64,000 bases of DNA from Acinetobacter haemolyticus (lineage in GTDB: Bacteria > Pseudomonadota > Gammaproteobacteria > Pseudomonadales > Moraxellaceae), in assembly GCF_900406815.1 (NCBI RefSeq), contig NZ_OVCN01000001.1:62001-126000 (forward strand). The letters are read 5' to 3'. The position numbers and the translations under genes are program-made. Numbering within the stretch: the stretch's first letter is position 1; every line of letters starts with the position of its first letter. This document shows, piece after piece, positions 50,351 through 61,911 of this stretch. Below the pieces are notes generated by a model. That model did not search any database. It had not been told where the DNA came from and worked only from the letters and a program-made list of their open reading frames with translations.

Positions 50351-51520
50351 TTAGAATAAGGTCTCAAGACGGAGGAAGGTACTCACATAATGATTGCGAT
50401 CTTCACGATGATCATTAAAGTAGTTTAGGTCACCTTGCACATAGAACCATTCACGCCATAGCGGTTGCCGCCATGATACAAATGGACCCCAGCTATTTAA
50501 GCGTAAATCATTATCATTATAGTAACCCCCTGTATAGATGCCATAATTAAATCGATTATGCGCAAAGAATTGATGTTCACGGAAGGTACGATTATCCCAT
50601 CTAAGGTCATCATCTTGCTTGTCTGCATAAGTAAGACTGAATTGATTGGATAAAAAGGGTTGATTCGGACGAGCATGGATGAGTTCTAGATTGGTACGTA
50701 GATAATTTTCACTTTTACTGCCATAACGATAGATTTGTTCAGCATTGAAGCTAAAGTCATGTTCTAACTCCCAGTTTTTCTTTGCTCTCAATCGCAGATA
50801 AATATCATTACCAGACCGGAGACCAAGATCAGCATTGGTTTCAAAGGGGAGTCTTTTTGATAAATCAGAGAAACGTAATGCAACAGAGCCATTACTATCG
50901 CGAGTTTGTTTTGAGCTAAATCTTTTATCTGGATCTTGATTCGGTTGCTGGTTAATACTGCTGATATGATTATCGAACTCATCATCTAAAGAGTCATCGC
51001 CAAAAACTAAGCTTAACCGTTTTTCCAGAGTCGGTAATTTGATCTTACCGCGAATACGTGGTTTAACCTCATAGTTGTCATATTCATTCCAGTAATTATC
51101 AAGCATGACGCGAATTGTTGCTGAAGCTGGTTTATCTGGATCAATTTCACCAAACCAATTATCAATTTTCACTGAAGTGCGATCTGCCCATTCTCGGATA
51201 TGGCGTTGTTGTTTATCCACCCATGTCTTATCTTCTGTTTCCTTAATAGGTGGCACAACGGGTTGATTCGATTGCTCAGGGAATACTGTCGGTGTTGCAT
51301 CTACAAATTTGGGAATATAACCTAACCAGCTTTCTGTAGGTGCCGTATGAGCGGGAGATGTTGGAGTTTGTTGCTGCACAATCGTATCCAAATCTGTTTC
51401 TGCATAGCAGGTATTGATCGCAGCCAAAGATAATGTTGCGAAGCAATAAAATAAAGGTGTTGATACCGTTCTGATAGAAATTGCCATAATGCATGCTTTA
51501 TATATTGTTCTTGGTTTCAT
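50351..51520 (-). CDS. Uncharacterised outer-membrane-like protein
   Basis: About 389 residues, with a signal peptide ending at CYA-ET. The middle is hydrophilic, and the last 250 residues alternate polar and aromatic residues with many short strands (KKNWELEHDFSFNAEQIYRYG..., SNQFSLTYADKQD, EHQFFAHNRFNYGIYTGGYYN), ending in the typical barrel C-terminus ...FLRLETLF. This suggests a beta-barrel of the outer membrane, perhaps 12 strands. Two in-frame ATGs (51520, 51487) are possible; the second gives a more usual signal peptide. Family not recognised. Confidence 0.72.
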   Translation of the reverse strand: MKPRTIYKACIMAISIRTVSTPLFYCFATLSLAAINTCYAETDLDTIVQQQTPTSPAHTAPTESWLGYIPKFVDATPTVFPEQSNQPVVPPIKETEDKTWVDKQQRHIREWADRTSVKIDNWFGEIDPDKPASATIRVMLDNYWNEYDNYEVKPRIRGKIKLPTLEKRLSLVFGDDSLDDEFDNHISSINQQPNQDPDKRFSSKQTRDSNGSVALRFSDLSKRLPFETNADLGLRSGNDIYLRLRAKKNWELEHDFSFNAEQIYRYGSKSENYLRTNLELIHARPNQPFLSNQFSLTYADKQDDDLRWDNRTFREHQFFAHNRFNYGIYTGGYYNDNDLRLNSWGPFVSWRQPLWREWFYVQGDLNYFNDHREDRNHYVSTFLRLETLF

Positions 51521-51699
51521 TTTTGATGATTCATCTGTCAAAAGCAAGTTACAGAAACAAAAAACAGCAATTTAATTATATAAAACAAGGAAAAGGGCGG
51601 AGTAAATATATTTCTCGGCCCTTATTATCATGCTTGGTTAAAAGGTGCAAATGATCACGGTGTCGATACAATAAAACCATAAAAATTAGGTACTGTTCT

Positions 51700-53112
51700 T
51701 TAAGAAGACTCAGAGATCGCACTATTTTCTAAAGCTTGATATAAATCGTGTACTGAGATGGGTTGTGGTAAACGACTAATTGCTTGGCGAATCAATTGCC
51801 AGGTATAACCATCTGCTCGATCTAATAACAAATAAGGATAAGCCTGATCTTCACTGGACAGTTTGACGCGTTCAGCGCCATGAATCACACGGATTTTATG
51901 ACGTTCTCTTAATAAGATAACTGGTGTGAAAAAGGTGGCGGCAGTTTCTTCAAATGGAATGAATTTTTGTGTATTGATAAATGATGCTGGAATATAAGGA
52001 TAAGCACGTTGATCACGTTGCCATATCAAACTGCCATTCATAATACATTCATTAAATAAGCTTTCGTGTTGATGATAATGCTGTTTGAAATTTCTCCAGC
52101 TGGTTTGGTGGATAGAGCTGGTTTGAGTATGTTGTTGGTTGGTATAGGACTGCAAGATAGACGTTGCATATTCAGTATTATGTGTTCCTACCAAAACCAC
52201 GTAATGTGAAAATTGTCCTTGAGCATACAGTTGCTCAGCAATAAAAATCTGTGTGGACCCCCAAACAGGTTGGGCTTCATTTTCCGCTTTGAGATATAAC
52301 CAATCAATTTTGATGTTCTGATCCATCTCGTTGTGCATATCAACACGATATAAGGATGGAAAATGACGAGCATTGACGCGTTCTAGGCGACAGAGAAAGC
52401 CATCTAAATTGAAATCATTTAGAGTTACAGGTTTCGCTTTGTTGAGATTGCTAGGACTACGATAAGATGATTTGATGGTCGATGGCGTGCCAGCGTGACT
52501 CTTGGAGGTGATTGGCTGAATTTTTTCTTGAATGATTGCGTCAAGCTGAGATTTGAATTGCTCGGTTTCTTCTCGGATTACCGATAAGATATCAGTTTGA
52601 GCTGGGTGATTTGTATTTGAAGATGCTTGTATAGGTTCTAAAACAGGAATCAGCGTTTCAAGTTCATGATCTGTTTTTAAGTATTCACTGGCATGGTTTT
52701 TTAACCATTGTAATGCATCATGGGATGATGGCATCCATGGGCTTTTCAGAAAAGATAATGCTGGACGAATCACCCAAACTTGCCAAAGTTGAGCTTGTCG
52801 TAATGCAGCCCACCCCATATCTCCAGAGGCGAATAATGCATTTTCAACACGACCCATAAAGTTATAGGTGCCTCGATATGTCATGGCAAAACCATGGTGA
52901 CTCAACTCTTCGTTGGAAAACTCTTCATTTTGAATAAATGCCTTGAACGGTGTAATTTGATCTTGAAAAGTAGGATCGTCGCAAGATGCGCAAATATCTT
53001 TAATTCGTTGTTTTGCTTTCGCAATTTCAAACAGTGATGCTTTATCATCACTGAGCCCCTCAATCAGACTTTTGAGCTCATCAACCAAAAGTGCTTTCTC
53101 TAATACGTCCAT
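51700..53112 (-). CDS. Uncharacterised 470-residue protein
   Basis: No signal peptide or membrane helix. The N-terminal 90 residues are acidic and helical, with a conserved-looking core FAMTYRGTYNFMGRVENALF; residues 130-240 form a Lys/Ser-rich low-complexity linker; the C-terminal 220 residues look folded (QIFIAEQLYAQGQFSHYVVLVG, ..., IRVIHGAERVKLSSEDQAYPYLLLDR). AAGGAAA lies 7 bases before the ATG. I recognise no enzyme motif. It stands alone between divergent and convergent genes. Function unknown. Confidence 0.72.
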   Translation of the reverse strand: MDVLEKALLVDELKSLIEGLSDDKASLFEIAKAKQRIKDICASCDDPTFQDQITPFKAFIQNEEFSNEELSHHGFAMTYRGTYNFMGRVENALFASGDMGWAALRQAQLWQVWVIRPALSFLKSPWMPSSHDALQWLKNHASEYLKTDHELETLIPVLEPIQASSNTNHPAQTDILSVIREETEQFKSQLDAIIQEKIQPITSKSHAGTPSTIKSSYRSPSNLNKAKPVTLNDFNLDGFLCRLERVNARHFPSLYRVDMHNEMDQNIKIDWLYLKAENEAQPVWGSTQIFIAEQLYAQGQFSHYVVLVGTHNTEYATSILQSYTNQQHTQTSSIHQTSWRNFKQHYHQHESLFNECIMNGSLIWQRDQRAYPYIPASFINTQKFIPFEETAATFFTPVILLRERHKIRVIHGAERVKLSSEDQAYPYLLLDRADGYTWQLIRQAISRLPQPISVHDLYQALENSAISESS

Positions 53113-53669
53113 CTATTGTTTCCTTAGAGATAGGCTTGAGCCTGTTCAAATAATAAATTAACCGTATAAATCGCAATGGATATACATTTTTTAAGTCAAA
53201 TTGGTTCTGTTTTTTCCATGTAAAAAGTGATTCACAATAGTGATCAATCGTCTGGTTTTAGAACAACCATAAAAGCTGTAAAAACTTGTATTTTCATCAC
53301 AAAAGACGTCACTTTATGACAATTATAGAAGAAAAAAAGTCAAAATCTATAGTCTGATAGTTAGCAAATACTCTCATTTGGCTAGGTGAAATAGAGATGC
53401 TGTTCATGCTTTATCCTTGAAAACAAAAACATTTTAAAAGAATAAATCGGATAAATAGATGATCAAATAGAAATGTATCTGTAAATTTATGACTAAGTTG
53501 TGAACAGTCTCACATATCAAAGATAAAAAACTTAAACAAATAAAAAATAAATCTAATTTAATAGTGATTGTTATAGTTAAAATACTGAAATAAAAAGAAA
53601 ATATACGGATCTGTATAGAGGCAAGCAACGGTTTTACTTGTTGCTTGCTTATGGTTTGAACCACAATAA
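53113..53669. other. Intergenic region without a supported gene
   Basis: 557 AT-rich bases. It contains GCAAGCAAC / GTTGCTTGC (53621-53629 with 53640-53648), a 9-bp stem with a 10-base loop 22 bases beyond the frnE-type stop. No T-run follows it. Open frames here are low-complexity and lack ribosome sites. Confidence 0.6.
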
Positions 53670-54365
53670 TTATGGTTTTATTTCACATTGATCATCCTGG
53701 CATTGGGCGGTCTCGGTTGATTCCACTTGCTGGGGAGCTGTAGATTGTGCTTGTTGCAGCGCCTGTAAGAAAATTTCACGTGGTTGAGCACCTGAAAGCG
53801 CAAGTTTTTGATCAAATACAAAGAAAGGTACGCCTGTGACATTTAACTGTTCACGTGCAATTTTTTCATCATGACGAACAAAATCAGCCAGTTCATCTGA
53901 GTCAAGGACGTATTCCACTTCAGCATTATCCAAACCAATGCGTGACGCAATTTCTTCGACTACTTCGCGTTCACCAATTGCCAAGCCTTCAGTCATATAA
54001 GCATGGAAAAAAGCTTCTTTTGCTTCGTTACCTAAACCTTTGCTTTGCGCCAAGTGAATGATTCGATGGGCATTGAAACTATTACCAGAATTGGCTTTCT
54101 GCCATTGGAAATCAATACCTTCGGCAGCTGCCATGGTTGCAATATTACGTTCCATTTCTTCCATTTCGGCAAAAGTACGACCATATTTCTGAGCTAAACG
54201 TTCGGTATTTGATGTGTCATGCTTTGCTGGGGCATTGGGATCAAGCTCAAAACTATGCCAATGAATATCGAGTTCAATTCCAGCTTCTTCTGCAACATGT
54301 TCAAGACGTTTTTTACCAATATAACAAAAGGGACAAACGACGTCCGACCAGATATCTACGCGCAT
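53670..54365 (-). CDS. DsbA-family oxidoreductase, FrnE type
   Basis: 231 residues with the thioredoxin-fold start VDIWSDVVCPFCYIGKKRLE, which carries the CPFC redox pair at residues 11-14, and the later cis-Pro segment VTGVPFFVF. This is the FrnE branch of DsbA-like proteins, which lacks a signal peptide and works in the cytosol. A C-terminal Cys pair (CQDDQCEIK) lies in a Gln/Ser-rich tail and may be a second redox or metal site. Target unknown. Confidence 0.88.
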   Translation of the reverse strand: MRVDIWSDVVCPFCYIGKKRLEHVAEEAGIELDIHWHSFELDPNAPAKHDTSNTERLAQKYGRTFAEMEEMERNIATMAAAEGIDFQWQKANSGNSFNAHRIIHLAQSKGLGNEAKEAFFHAYMTEGLAIGEREVVEEIASRIGLDNAEVEYVLDSDELADFVRHDEKIAREQLNVTGVPFFVFDQKLALSGAQPREIFLQALQQAQSTAPQQVESTETAQCQDDQCEIKP

Positions 54366-54541
54366 GGTGTTATCTCAATAATGATCATTACATCTGATAA
54401 TAAGGGTGATCATGTTGAATTTAAAGCGAACATTATGTAATGCTGCATTACAAGGACTGAAATAAAAACATCTAAAGGTAGATTGTTAAACGGATTAACA
54501 TCAACTTTAGAACTAAAAATATAATTAAATTTGGAGATGAT

Positions 54542-55291
54542 ATGCGTCGTTTGTTGATATTTTTATTCATTATTATTGTCTGTATTGGTTCATTTTTCTT
54601 CTATCAGGATTATATAAAACAGCACCGACTGAATAATCAAAAAATGTTTGAGGTGGTGATGGCTGAGAAAATGCGTGAACTCTATGATCAGGCTCAAGAT
54701 TGGTCAACGCCTGTAGAGTTTGATGTGCATGATGATCGCTTATCTGGTGATTACCAAAAAATGTCTGCGTTTTTACTAGGATACTGGATGCAAAATGTCG
54801 AAGCTCGAAATCATTATTTGCGTGAGTTAAAAGCAGCGAAATGGGATACTTTTCTAGATGTTGAACGATTAGATCGAGATCGTACAGAGAATTATAAAGA
54901 AACAACCCAGATGTTCGTTGAGGTACGAAATGCTTCAGTACAATATGAGCAACAGCGCCAGAAAATTTATTTGGATTCACTAGAACAAGTCAAAAAAATG
55001 TCGATTCAGCAAGATTTACGTCAAACTCTACTCACCAAGTTAGAAAGTAATCTGGAAATTGATTCAAATGAGGATATCTTCTCTATTGAACAGCAAATTA
55101 TAGAAAAGGCCCAAGCGATGTTTGATTTATTAAAGGCGCATCCATGGCAAAGAAAAAATAAAACTATTCTTTTTCATGAAAATACGCCTGTGAGAAAATT
55201 TAATACACTCTATCAAGAGGTACTTAAATTAAATAGTCAGATGAATAAGATTAAGAAAAACAATGTCGAGGTACTTGAAGAGGAACTATGA
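54542..55291 (+). CDS. Uncharacterised membrane-anchored helical protein
   Basis: 249 residues: one N-terminal hydrophobic helix (LLIFLFIIIVCIGSFFFYQ) acting as anchor, then a charged helical periplasmic part with coiled-coil character, rich in Gln and Lys. GGAGATGAT precedes the ATG. No motif recognised. It may be monocistronic. Confidence 0.72.
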   Translation: MRRLLIFLFIIIVCIGSFFFYQDYIKQHRLNNQKMFEVVMAEKMRELYDQAQDWSTPVEFDVHDDRLSGDYQKMSAFLLGYWMQNVEARNHYLRELKAAKWDTFLDVERLDRDRTENYKETTQMFVEVRNASVQYEQQRQKIYLDSLEQVKKMSIQQDLRQTLLTKLESNLEIDSNEDIFSIEQQIIEKAQAMFDLLKAHPWQRKNKTILFHENTPVRKFNTLYQEVLKLNSQMNKIKKNNVEVLEEEL

Positions 55292-55351
55292 GCTTTAGTT
55301 AGGGCAATTATTGGCATCATCCATAGTTGCCCTCGCTAGCAAAATACTTGA

Positions 55352-56050
55352 TTAATCAAAAATCTTTTCGGCAGCTTGAAACGGTAAACTCACCACATCA
55401 ATTGCAACAGCAAAAGGCAGTAACACTAATTTCTCAAAAGGATTGAGACTAGATCGAGATTTATAACTTTCTTGTTGATTGGTATAGATCGTAACTTGAT
55501 AGGGTTTGCTTAATGCTTTTAATGAGCTGAGATTATTAGCGACAGGATATACAACACCTGCAAGCTTAATATCAAAACAAAAGCGTTGTGCTTGCATACG
55601 TGTATCACTCGAAGATGAACACTCTTTTGCACCATTTTCAATAAAAAATTCTAAGTCTTTTTTACTTAAATCTTCTTTGAGTTTGACATAAGAAAGCGGT
55701 AAGGTGCCTGAAAAATGCCCATCATTTTTTGCTGAGTAAAAGTTTAAATCACGGGTGATTTGTATGTTTTTGGGATCTAGCTTGTTGATGATAGTCACGA
55801 ACTGAGCACCGCCTTGAGTCAAAATATAACTATTTTTTTGACCGGCAATGACAATGCTATCTCTGGGCAGATTGGCTGTAGCTTGGGCTGGTCGTCCAAA
55901 TGCCACCACATTGTCTTCAACTAAAGTGACTTTGGCAGTTCGTGTATAAGTTTTACTGTCTTTGGTGATTAGGGTTTTGGTGGCGCAGCCTGACAAAAAA
56001 GTTCCTGTTAGTACTAGTGCAAACGTCGTTTTCGCCAATGTAAATAGCAT
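55352..56050 (-). CDS. Uncharacterised lipoprotein
   Basis: 232 residues with lipobox LSG-C near residue 22. The C-terminal end LLPFAVAIDVVSLPFQAAEKIF recalls small YceK/YidQ-type lipoproteins, which end with a related Pro-rich hydrophobic stretch, but the central region is not that family. Three cysteines occur in the mature protein. AAGGAG precedes the ATG. Function unknown. Confidence 0.72.
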   Translation of the reverse strand: MLFTLAKTTFALVLTGTFLSGCATKTLITKDSKTYTRTAKVTLVEDNVVAFGRPAQATANLPRDSIVIAGQKNSYILTQGGAQFVTIINKLDPKNIQITRDLNFYSAKNDGHFSGTLPLSYVKLKEDLSKKDLEFFIENGAKECSSSSDTRMQAQRFCFDIKLAGVVYPVANNLSSLKALSKPYQVTIYTNQQESYKSRSSLNPFEKLVLLPFAVAIDVVSLPFQAAEKIFD

Positions 56051-56347
56051 TTATTTCTCCTTGTACTTTAAAATTGAAATTTTTAAAAATTAATTATTTA
56101 TAGCCCTAAAATGACATTCATCGAAAATATTGACCAAATAATATCTCTTATAACAAATGTGATTGTTTCTATAAAGATTCAAGTGATTTCAGAATGAGAT
56201 TCGATTTTGATCTTTCGGTCAAAGTTTTATTGATATTTACCGTTTATCTGAGCTTTACTGAATCAAGTCGGACTTTGTTGTAGCCTATTATATAGACACT
56301 TTTATTTCTTGTTTTTCTATTGGGTGACTGATTTTTTGGAGCGAGCC

Positions 56348-56860
56348 ATGAATTTTCTAAAACGATCAGCTTGTATCGCCGTATGGGTTGCTATAGGGTT
56401 GCCAACGGTGCAAGCCAATGATGTTGTTACGTTACCAACCATTAAAATCATGGCTGAATCTGAGCTACGTGAAGAAGTGGGCTTTATTCCGTTTCAAGAA
56501 GATGAGAAAGTTCGTGAAGCTTTGCAACACCATATTTATAAGGTGCATAGCGATATGCAGAATGCTGGCGTAGATGAAGGGATGACTACAGTCAATTATC
56601 AGCCTAAAACAACTGAACCAGATTTATCTCAGCTATCACCAATATTGCAGCAATATATTTTAGCTGTGGCGAGAGGATTTCAATCATCTGATCCAACCAC
56701 AGGTGTATTTAAAATGTTGGAGCCTTTGAATATTGATCGAAATAATATCATGGGCATCCGAGATGGAACGATTAAGATCAATATGGATGATATCTTGAAA
56801 TTGCAGCAGCAAATTCAAGATGGGTTAAATCCTCCCCAGAATCCTTTGTTTCCGCGTTAA
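56348..56860 (+). CDS. Uncharacterised secreted protein
   Basis: 170 residues with a signal peptide (cut near VQA-ND). The mature start VVTLPTIKIMAESELREEVG resembles the short N-terminal segment of TonB-dependent receptors, but no plug or barrel follows; the rest is helical and ends in a Pro-rich tail. GGAG precedes ATG 56348. It could be a truncated or exapted receptor piece, or an unrelated envelope protein. Confidence 0.7.
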   Translation: MNFLKRSACIAVWVAIGLPTVQANDVVTLPTIKIMAESELREEVGFIPFQEDEKVREALQHHIYKVHSDMQNAGVDEGMTTVNYQPKTTEPDLSQLSPILQQYILAVARGFQSSDPTTGVFKMLEPLNIDRNNIMGIRDGTIKINMDDILKLQQQIQDGLNPPQNPLFPR

Positions 56861-56884
56861 AAATTCTATTCTATTTGGAGAATA

Positions 56885-56915
56885 AAAAATCCCCGCAAAG
56901 TGCGGGGATTTTTTT
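56885..56915. terminator. Bidirectional terminator before fadA
   Basis: AAAAATCCCCGCA / TGCGGGGATTTTT form a 13-bp stem with a 3-base loop, with T/A runs on both sides. Confidence 0.92.
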
Positions 56916-56928
56916 ATCTTAGTGTCGA

Positions 56929-58101
<1,173 letters not shown>

Positions 58102-58113
58102 TCACGTCGCTCC

Positions 58114-60267
58114 TTAACCGTAGAATTTTTTGTTGTTAGCAGCCATGTCACGCAACATTTGTGGCGCTTCATAAGCTTTACCTAAGTGTGCATATTTGTC
58201 GCAAAGCGCAACGTATTCAGCAACACCAGTTTGGTCGATATAACGGCATGGACCACCACGGAATGGAGGGAAACCTACACCCATGATCATCGCCATATCT
58301 GCTTCAGAAGCAGTTGCAACGATGTTGTCTTCTAAGCAACGAACCGTTTCGTTACAGAAAGCAAGCATCATACGGTCAATGATTTCTTGTGGATCAAATT
58401 CACGTTTTTCGCCAGTCACGAAAGGCGCAATGATTTCGTAAGCTGTTGGGTCAACAGTTTTCGCTTTCTTACCTTTCTTGTCTAACACATATTTGTAGAA
58501 ACCAACGTCATTCTTTTGACCAAGACGTTTTGCTTCGTACATCGCTTGGATAGAACCTTTGTAGTCTGGTTTCATACGGTCAGGGAAACCTTCAGCCATC
58601 ACCTCTGCGCCATGAACACCTGTATCGATACCAACAACGTCGATCAAGTATGCAGGACCCATAGGCCAACCGAATTTCGCCATTACATTATCAACTTGCT
58701 GGAAGTCAGCACCGTCTTTAACGAGTAGATCGAATGCACCGAAGTAAGGGAACAATACGCGATTTACCAAGAAACCTGGGCAATCGTTTACAACGATAGG
58801 TGTTTTACCCATTTTCTGAGCAAGAACAACAGTTGTTGCGATTGCTTCATCAGAAGTTTTTTCACCACGAATAACTTCAACCAATGGCATCATGTGTACT
58901 GGGTTGAAGAAGTGCATACCAACGAAGTTTTCAGGACGTTGTAATGCTTTCGCAAGGCGTGTAATCGAGATTGTAGATGTGTTAGATGCAATGATCGTGT
59001 TTTCACGAACATGCTTTTCTGTATCTGCAAGTACGATTTCTTTAACTTTAGGGTTTTCAGTTACCGCTTCGATCACGATATCCACTTCTTTAAACTCATC
59101 GTAGCTTAAAGTAGGACGGATGCGAGCAAGGGTTTCACCCATTTGCGCAGGTTTCATTTTCTTGCGTTCAACTTGCTTTGTTAACAAGCCATTCGCTTCT
59201 TTCATACCTAATGCAAGTTGTGGGTTCCCAATATCTTTCATGATGATTGGAGTGCCTTTGCTTGCCGCTTGGTAAGCAATACCACCACCCATAATACCAG
59301 CACCTAATACAGCTGCTTGGTTTACAGGATGAGCACCTTTTTCATATTTTTTCGCAGTTTTCTTCACAACTTGATCGTTGATGAATAAACCGATAAGTGC
59401 GCCAGCTTGTGGGGTGATCGCAGCTTTAGCGAAACCTTGAGCTTCAGCTTTTAATGCATCATCACGAGTTGAGCCTGCGCCAGCTTGTAAAGAATCAAGC
59501 AATAATTTAGGCGCTGGGTATTGAGCCGGGTTTGCTTTTGCAAGAACCGCACCTTTCGCCGTATTGAACGCCATCATTTGCTCAAGTGGGTTCAATTTAA
59601 TAGCATCTAATTTTTCTTGACGCTTTGCTTTCCAGTTTAAACGACCAGCAAGTGCTTGTTTCACTAAGTCAACAGCAGCTTCTTGAAGTTTGTCAGCAGC
59701 AACAACAGCATCTACAGCACCATCTTTAAGCGCAGCAGCTGGCTTCTTAGGATTCGCCATCGCCATCCATTCAACGGCATTGTCGATACCGATCAAACGG
59801 CTTAAACGAACGCTACCACCAAAACCAGGATAGATACCGAGTTTGATTTCTGGTAATCCTACTTGTGCTTGTTCAGACATGACACGGTAGTCACACACTA
59901 AGCACATTTCAAAGCCGCCGCCAAGCGCCATGCCATTGATGGCAGCAACTTTAGGGATGTCTAAATCTTCAAAGCTATTGAAGATCTCATGTACAGGCAT
60001 AAGCCAGTCAACAATTGCTTGTTCACCAGCAGCGAAGTTTTCGCCAAATTCAGTAATATCTGCACCAACGATAAATGTTGATTTCCCAGAAGTAACAACT
60101 AAGCCTTTAATATCGTTATTGGCTTTAACCGCAGCAATTGCTGCTTGGAAGTCTTCAATGGTCGCACGGTTAAATTTATTAACCGACTCACCTTGTAAGT
60201 CAAAGCGGAATTCTGCAATTCCGTCCGCAAGCATTTGGACGGTAATGGCATTGCCAGCGTGGATCAT
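58114..60267 (-). CDS. fadB: Multifunctional fatty-acid oxidation complex subunit alpha FadB
   Basis: 717 residues. The N-terminal part is a crotonase-fold enoyl-CoA hydratase/isomerase ([29 protein letters not shown]), the C-terminal part a 3-hydroxyacyl-CoA dehydrogenase with NAD motif [16 protein letters not shown] and [14 protein letters not shown]. With FadA it carries out the core of beta-oxidation. AAGGAG precedes the ATG. No FadR or PsrA site was identified in the upstream region. Confidence 0.98.
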   Translation of the reverse strand: MIHAGNAITVQMLADGIAEFRFDLQGESVNKFNRATIEDFQAAIAAVKANNDIKGLVVTSGKSTFIVGADITEFGENFAAGEQAIVDWLMPVHEIFNSFEDLDIPKVAAINGMALGGGFEMCLVCDYRVMSEQAQVGLPEIKLGIYPGFGGSVRLSRLIGIDNAVEWMAMANPKKPAAALKDGAVDAVVAADKLQEAAVDLVKQALAGRLNWKAKRQEKLDAIKLNPLEQMMAFNTAKGAVLAKANPAQYPAPKLLLDSLQAGAGSTRDDALKAEAQGFAKAAITPQAGALIGLFINDQVVKKTAKKYEKGAHPVNQAAVLGAGIMGGGIAYQAASKGTPIIMKDIGNPQLALGMKEANGLLTKQVERKKMKPAQMGETLARIRPTLSYDEFKEVDIVIEAVTENPKVKEIVLADTEKHVRENTIIASNTSTISITRLAKALQRPENFVGMHFFNPVHMMPLVEVIRGEKTSDEAIATTVVLAQKMGKTPIVVNDCPGFLVNRVLFPYFGAFDLLVKDGADFQQVDNVMAKFGWPMGPAYLIDVVGIDTGVHGAEVMAEGFPDRMKPDYKGSIQAMYEAKRLGQKNDVGFYKYVLDKKGKKAKTVDPTAYEIIAPFVTGEKREFDPQEIIDRMMLAFCNETVRCLEDNIVATASEADMAMIMGVGFPPFRGGPCRYIDQTGVAEYVALCDKYAHLGKAYEAPQMLRDMAANNKKFYG

Positions 60268-60722
60268 GCCTGATCTCCTTGTTGTGGAGGATTCTAAGTT
60301 GATGTCAAAAAGCTTATGCGCCTGTTAGGTCGCAAAAATGCTTCGGTAATCTTACGATAACTATATCTAAAAAGGGCATAACAAAGTTGTATCAAGCCGT
60401 GACGCAGTGGTCATCAAATTTTTATGCAGAAATATCGGTGTCATAGTTTTATTGTGGATTTTAATGGCGTAGCTGTGAAAAACCCATTAAAAAGATAAAG
60501 CTACTGTATATTTCTTATAAGGGAAATCATGATGAGAAGGGTATGTATTGGCTTTAAAATGAGGTTTTTTAGATAAAGGATAAAGACGGATTGAGTAGTT
60601 AATTTTTTTGACTTTGTAATAAAAAAATAAGTTTTTTTGTGAATTGTTGGACAGAAAGTATTGTCTAATTTTTTATCTATAGATAATATTTATGTTATAA
60701 AAATGTTCAAGAAAGTAATATT
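60268..60722. other. Intergenic region between divergent fadB and a lipoprotein gene
   Basis: 455 bases with no ORF that I can support. AT-rich, with a T-rich stretch near 60600-60670. Should hold the promoters of both genes; no operator was recognised. Confidence 0.6.
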
Positions 60723-61739
60723 ATGTTAAAAAATAAACTTGTTGTTCTGGCAATGCTTCCATTCATGCTAAGTGCGTGTGGAGGTGGTGGTGGTAGTTCA
60801 GGTAATAATAGTTCAACAGGTAGTAATGGGGCGCAGGACTCTACTGCCAATGGTACACGTTATTATTTTATGGATCATGAAGTTTCCTTATATGAAGATG
60901 ATGACATCAGTGTTGAAATTGGTGATACTTTATCTTTTGGCGCATTTGAAATTTTTAATAAACAAGTCAAGGACCCTGCATCAAATCAACCATTAAATAA
61001 CTATTTATTAACCGAGAAAAAGCTTTATTTACCGACTGATATCGCAACTAAGGTGATGAATATTCGTTCGATGACCGATTGGACATATGATGTCATTGGA
61101 GATGTCAAAGAAGATTGGAAACTTGAGCGTGTTGATCTCACAAACAAAAATATGTTCGATACCGTATTACCTAATTACCGAACTTTAGGCTTTGATGAGT
61201 TTGCTTTGGGGAATGCTGAGATATTCTTAAATGTACATGGCAATAAGGTATTTCCTGCTGGAAGCGCATGCTATCGTTTGGTATCGAGAAAAACGAATCA
61301 AGATACGTTTGCTTTCAATCAAAAAACGATGATTGAACAGAGTTTTGCAGATTTTAATCTAGAGAATGAATGGTACCTATTGGGGCTCAATGAAAATAAT
61401 CTATTTGATTTTACGTATAGAGCCGCTAACGGGAAATGGCAAGATGTACCTTGGACAACCATTTACAGCACAAGTTTAGGCTTTTCAGCTAATGAGAGTG
61501 TAGCTGTTGAATACCAAGGTCAAACGTATGCAGCTGATTATACCAGTAGTATTGAATGGACTGCGAAGAAAGAAATTGAGCATTGGGAAACCTATTTAAA
61601 AAATGTGAAAGAAACGGAACAGATCCGTGGAGCAAAATTGAAGATTGCTCAATTAAAGTCAGGTTGTTATGTGTATAATGAAAAAGCAGCAGAAGCGCTT
61701 TATACTTTACCGTCTTTAGATTGGCAGCCTTATAAGTAA
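60723..61739 (+). CDS. Uncharacterised Gly-rich-N-terminus lipoprotein
   Basis: 338 residues. Lipobox LSA-C near residue 19 is followed by five glycines and a Ser/Asn linker (SSGNNSSTGSN), a common spacer in outer-membrane lipoproteins. The mature domain has many aromatic and acidic residues, with two cysteines (residue about 180 and near the end). No family recognised. Ribosome site is weak. Probably monocistronic. Confidence 0.75.
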   Translation: MLKNKLVVLAMLPFMLSACGGGGGSSGNNSSTGSNGAQDSTANGTRYYFMDHEVSLYEDDDISVEIGDTLSFGAFEIFNKQVKDPASNQPLNNYLLTEKKLYLPTDIATKVMNIRSMTDWTYDVIGDVKEDWKLERVDLTNKNMFDTVLPNYRTLGFDEFALGNAEIFLNVHGNKVFPAGSACYRLVSRKTNQDTFAFNQKTMIEQSFADFNLENEWYLLGLNENNLFDFTYRAANGKWQDVPWTTIYSTSLGFSANESVAVEYQGQTYAADYTSSIEWTAKKEIEHWETYLKNVKETEQIRGAKLKIAQLKSGCYVYNEKAAEALYTLPSLDWQPYK

Positions 61740-61759
61740 AATTAAAATATAGGAAGTAT

Positions 61760-61795
61760 ATGGATATCCCAAGTTTAAGGATTTGAGATATCCAT
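61760..61795 (+). repeat. Inverted repeat after the lipoprotein gene
   Basis: ATGGATATC (61760-61768) and GATATCCAT (61787-61795) are perfect 9-bp complements with an 18-base loop. A T-run at 61821 is too far for a normal terminator. Confidence 0.5.
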
Positions 61796-61911
61796 GGTTG
61801 TAATATTAACTTGATCTGATTTTTTTTTTTGAATTTGCTAATATCACCTCACTTCTAAAGTCTAAAATTCTATTGCGATATTTTAATTAGTATCCAAAAG
61901 TGAGTAACTAT

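Noticed and set aside
53434..53664. Minus-strand 76-codon ORF rich in Ile, Phe and Leu
   Set aside because: No ribosome site, low-complexity AT-driven composition, no recognisable domain.
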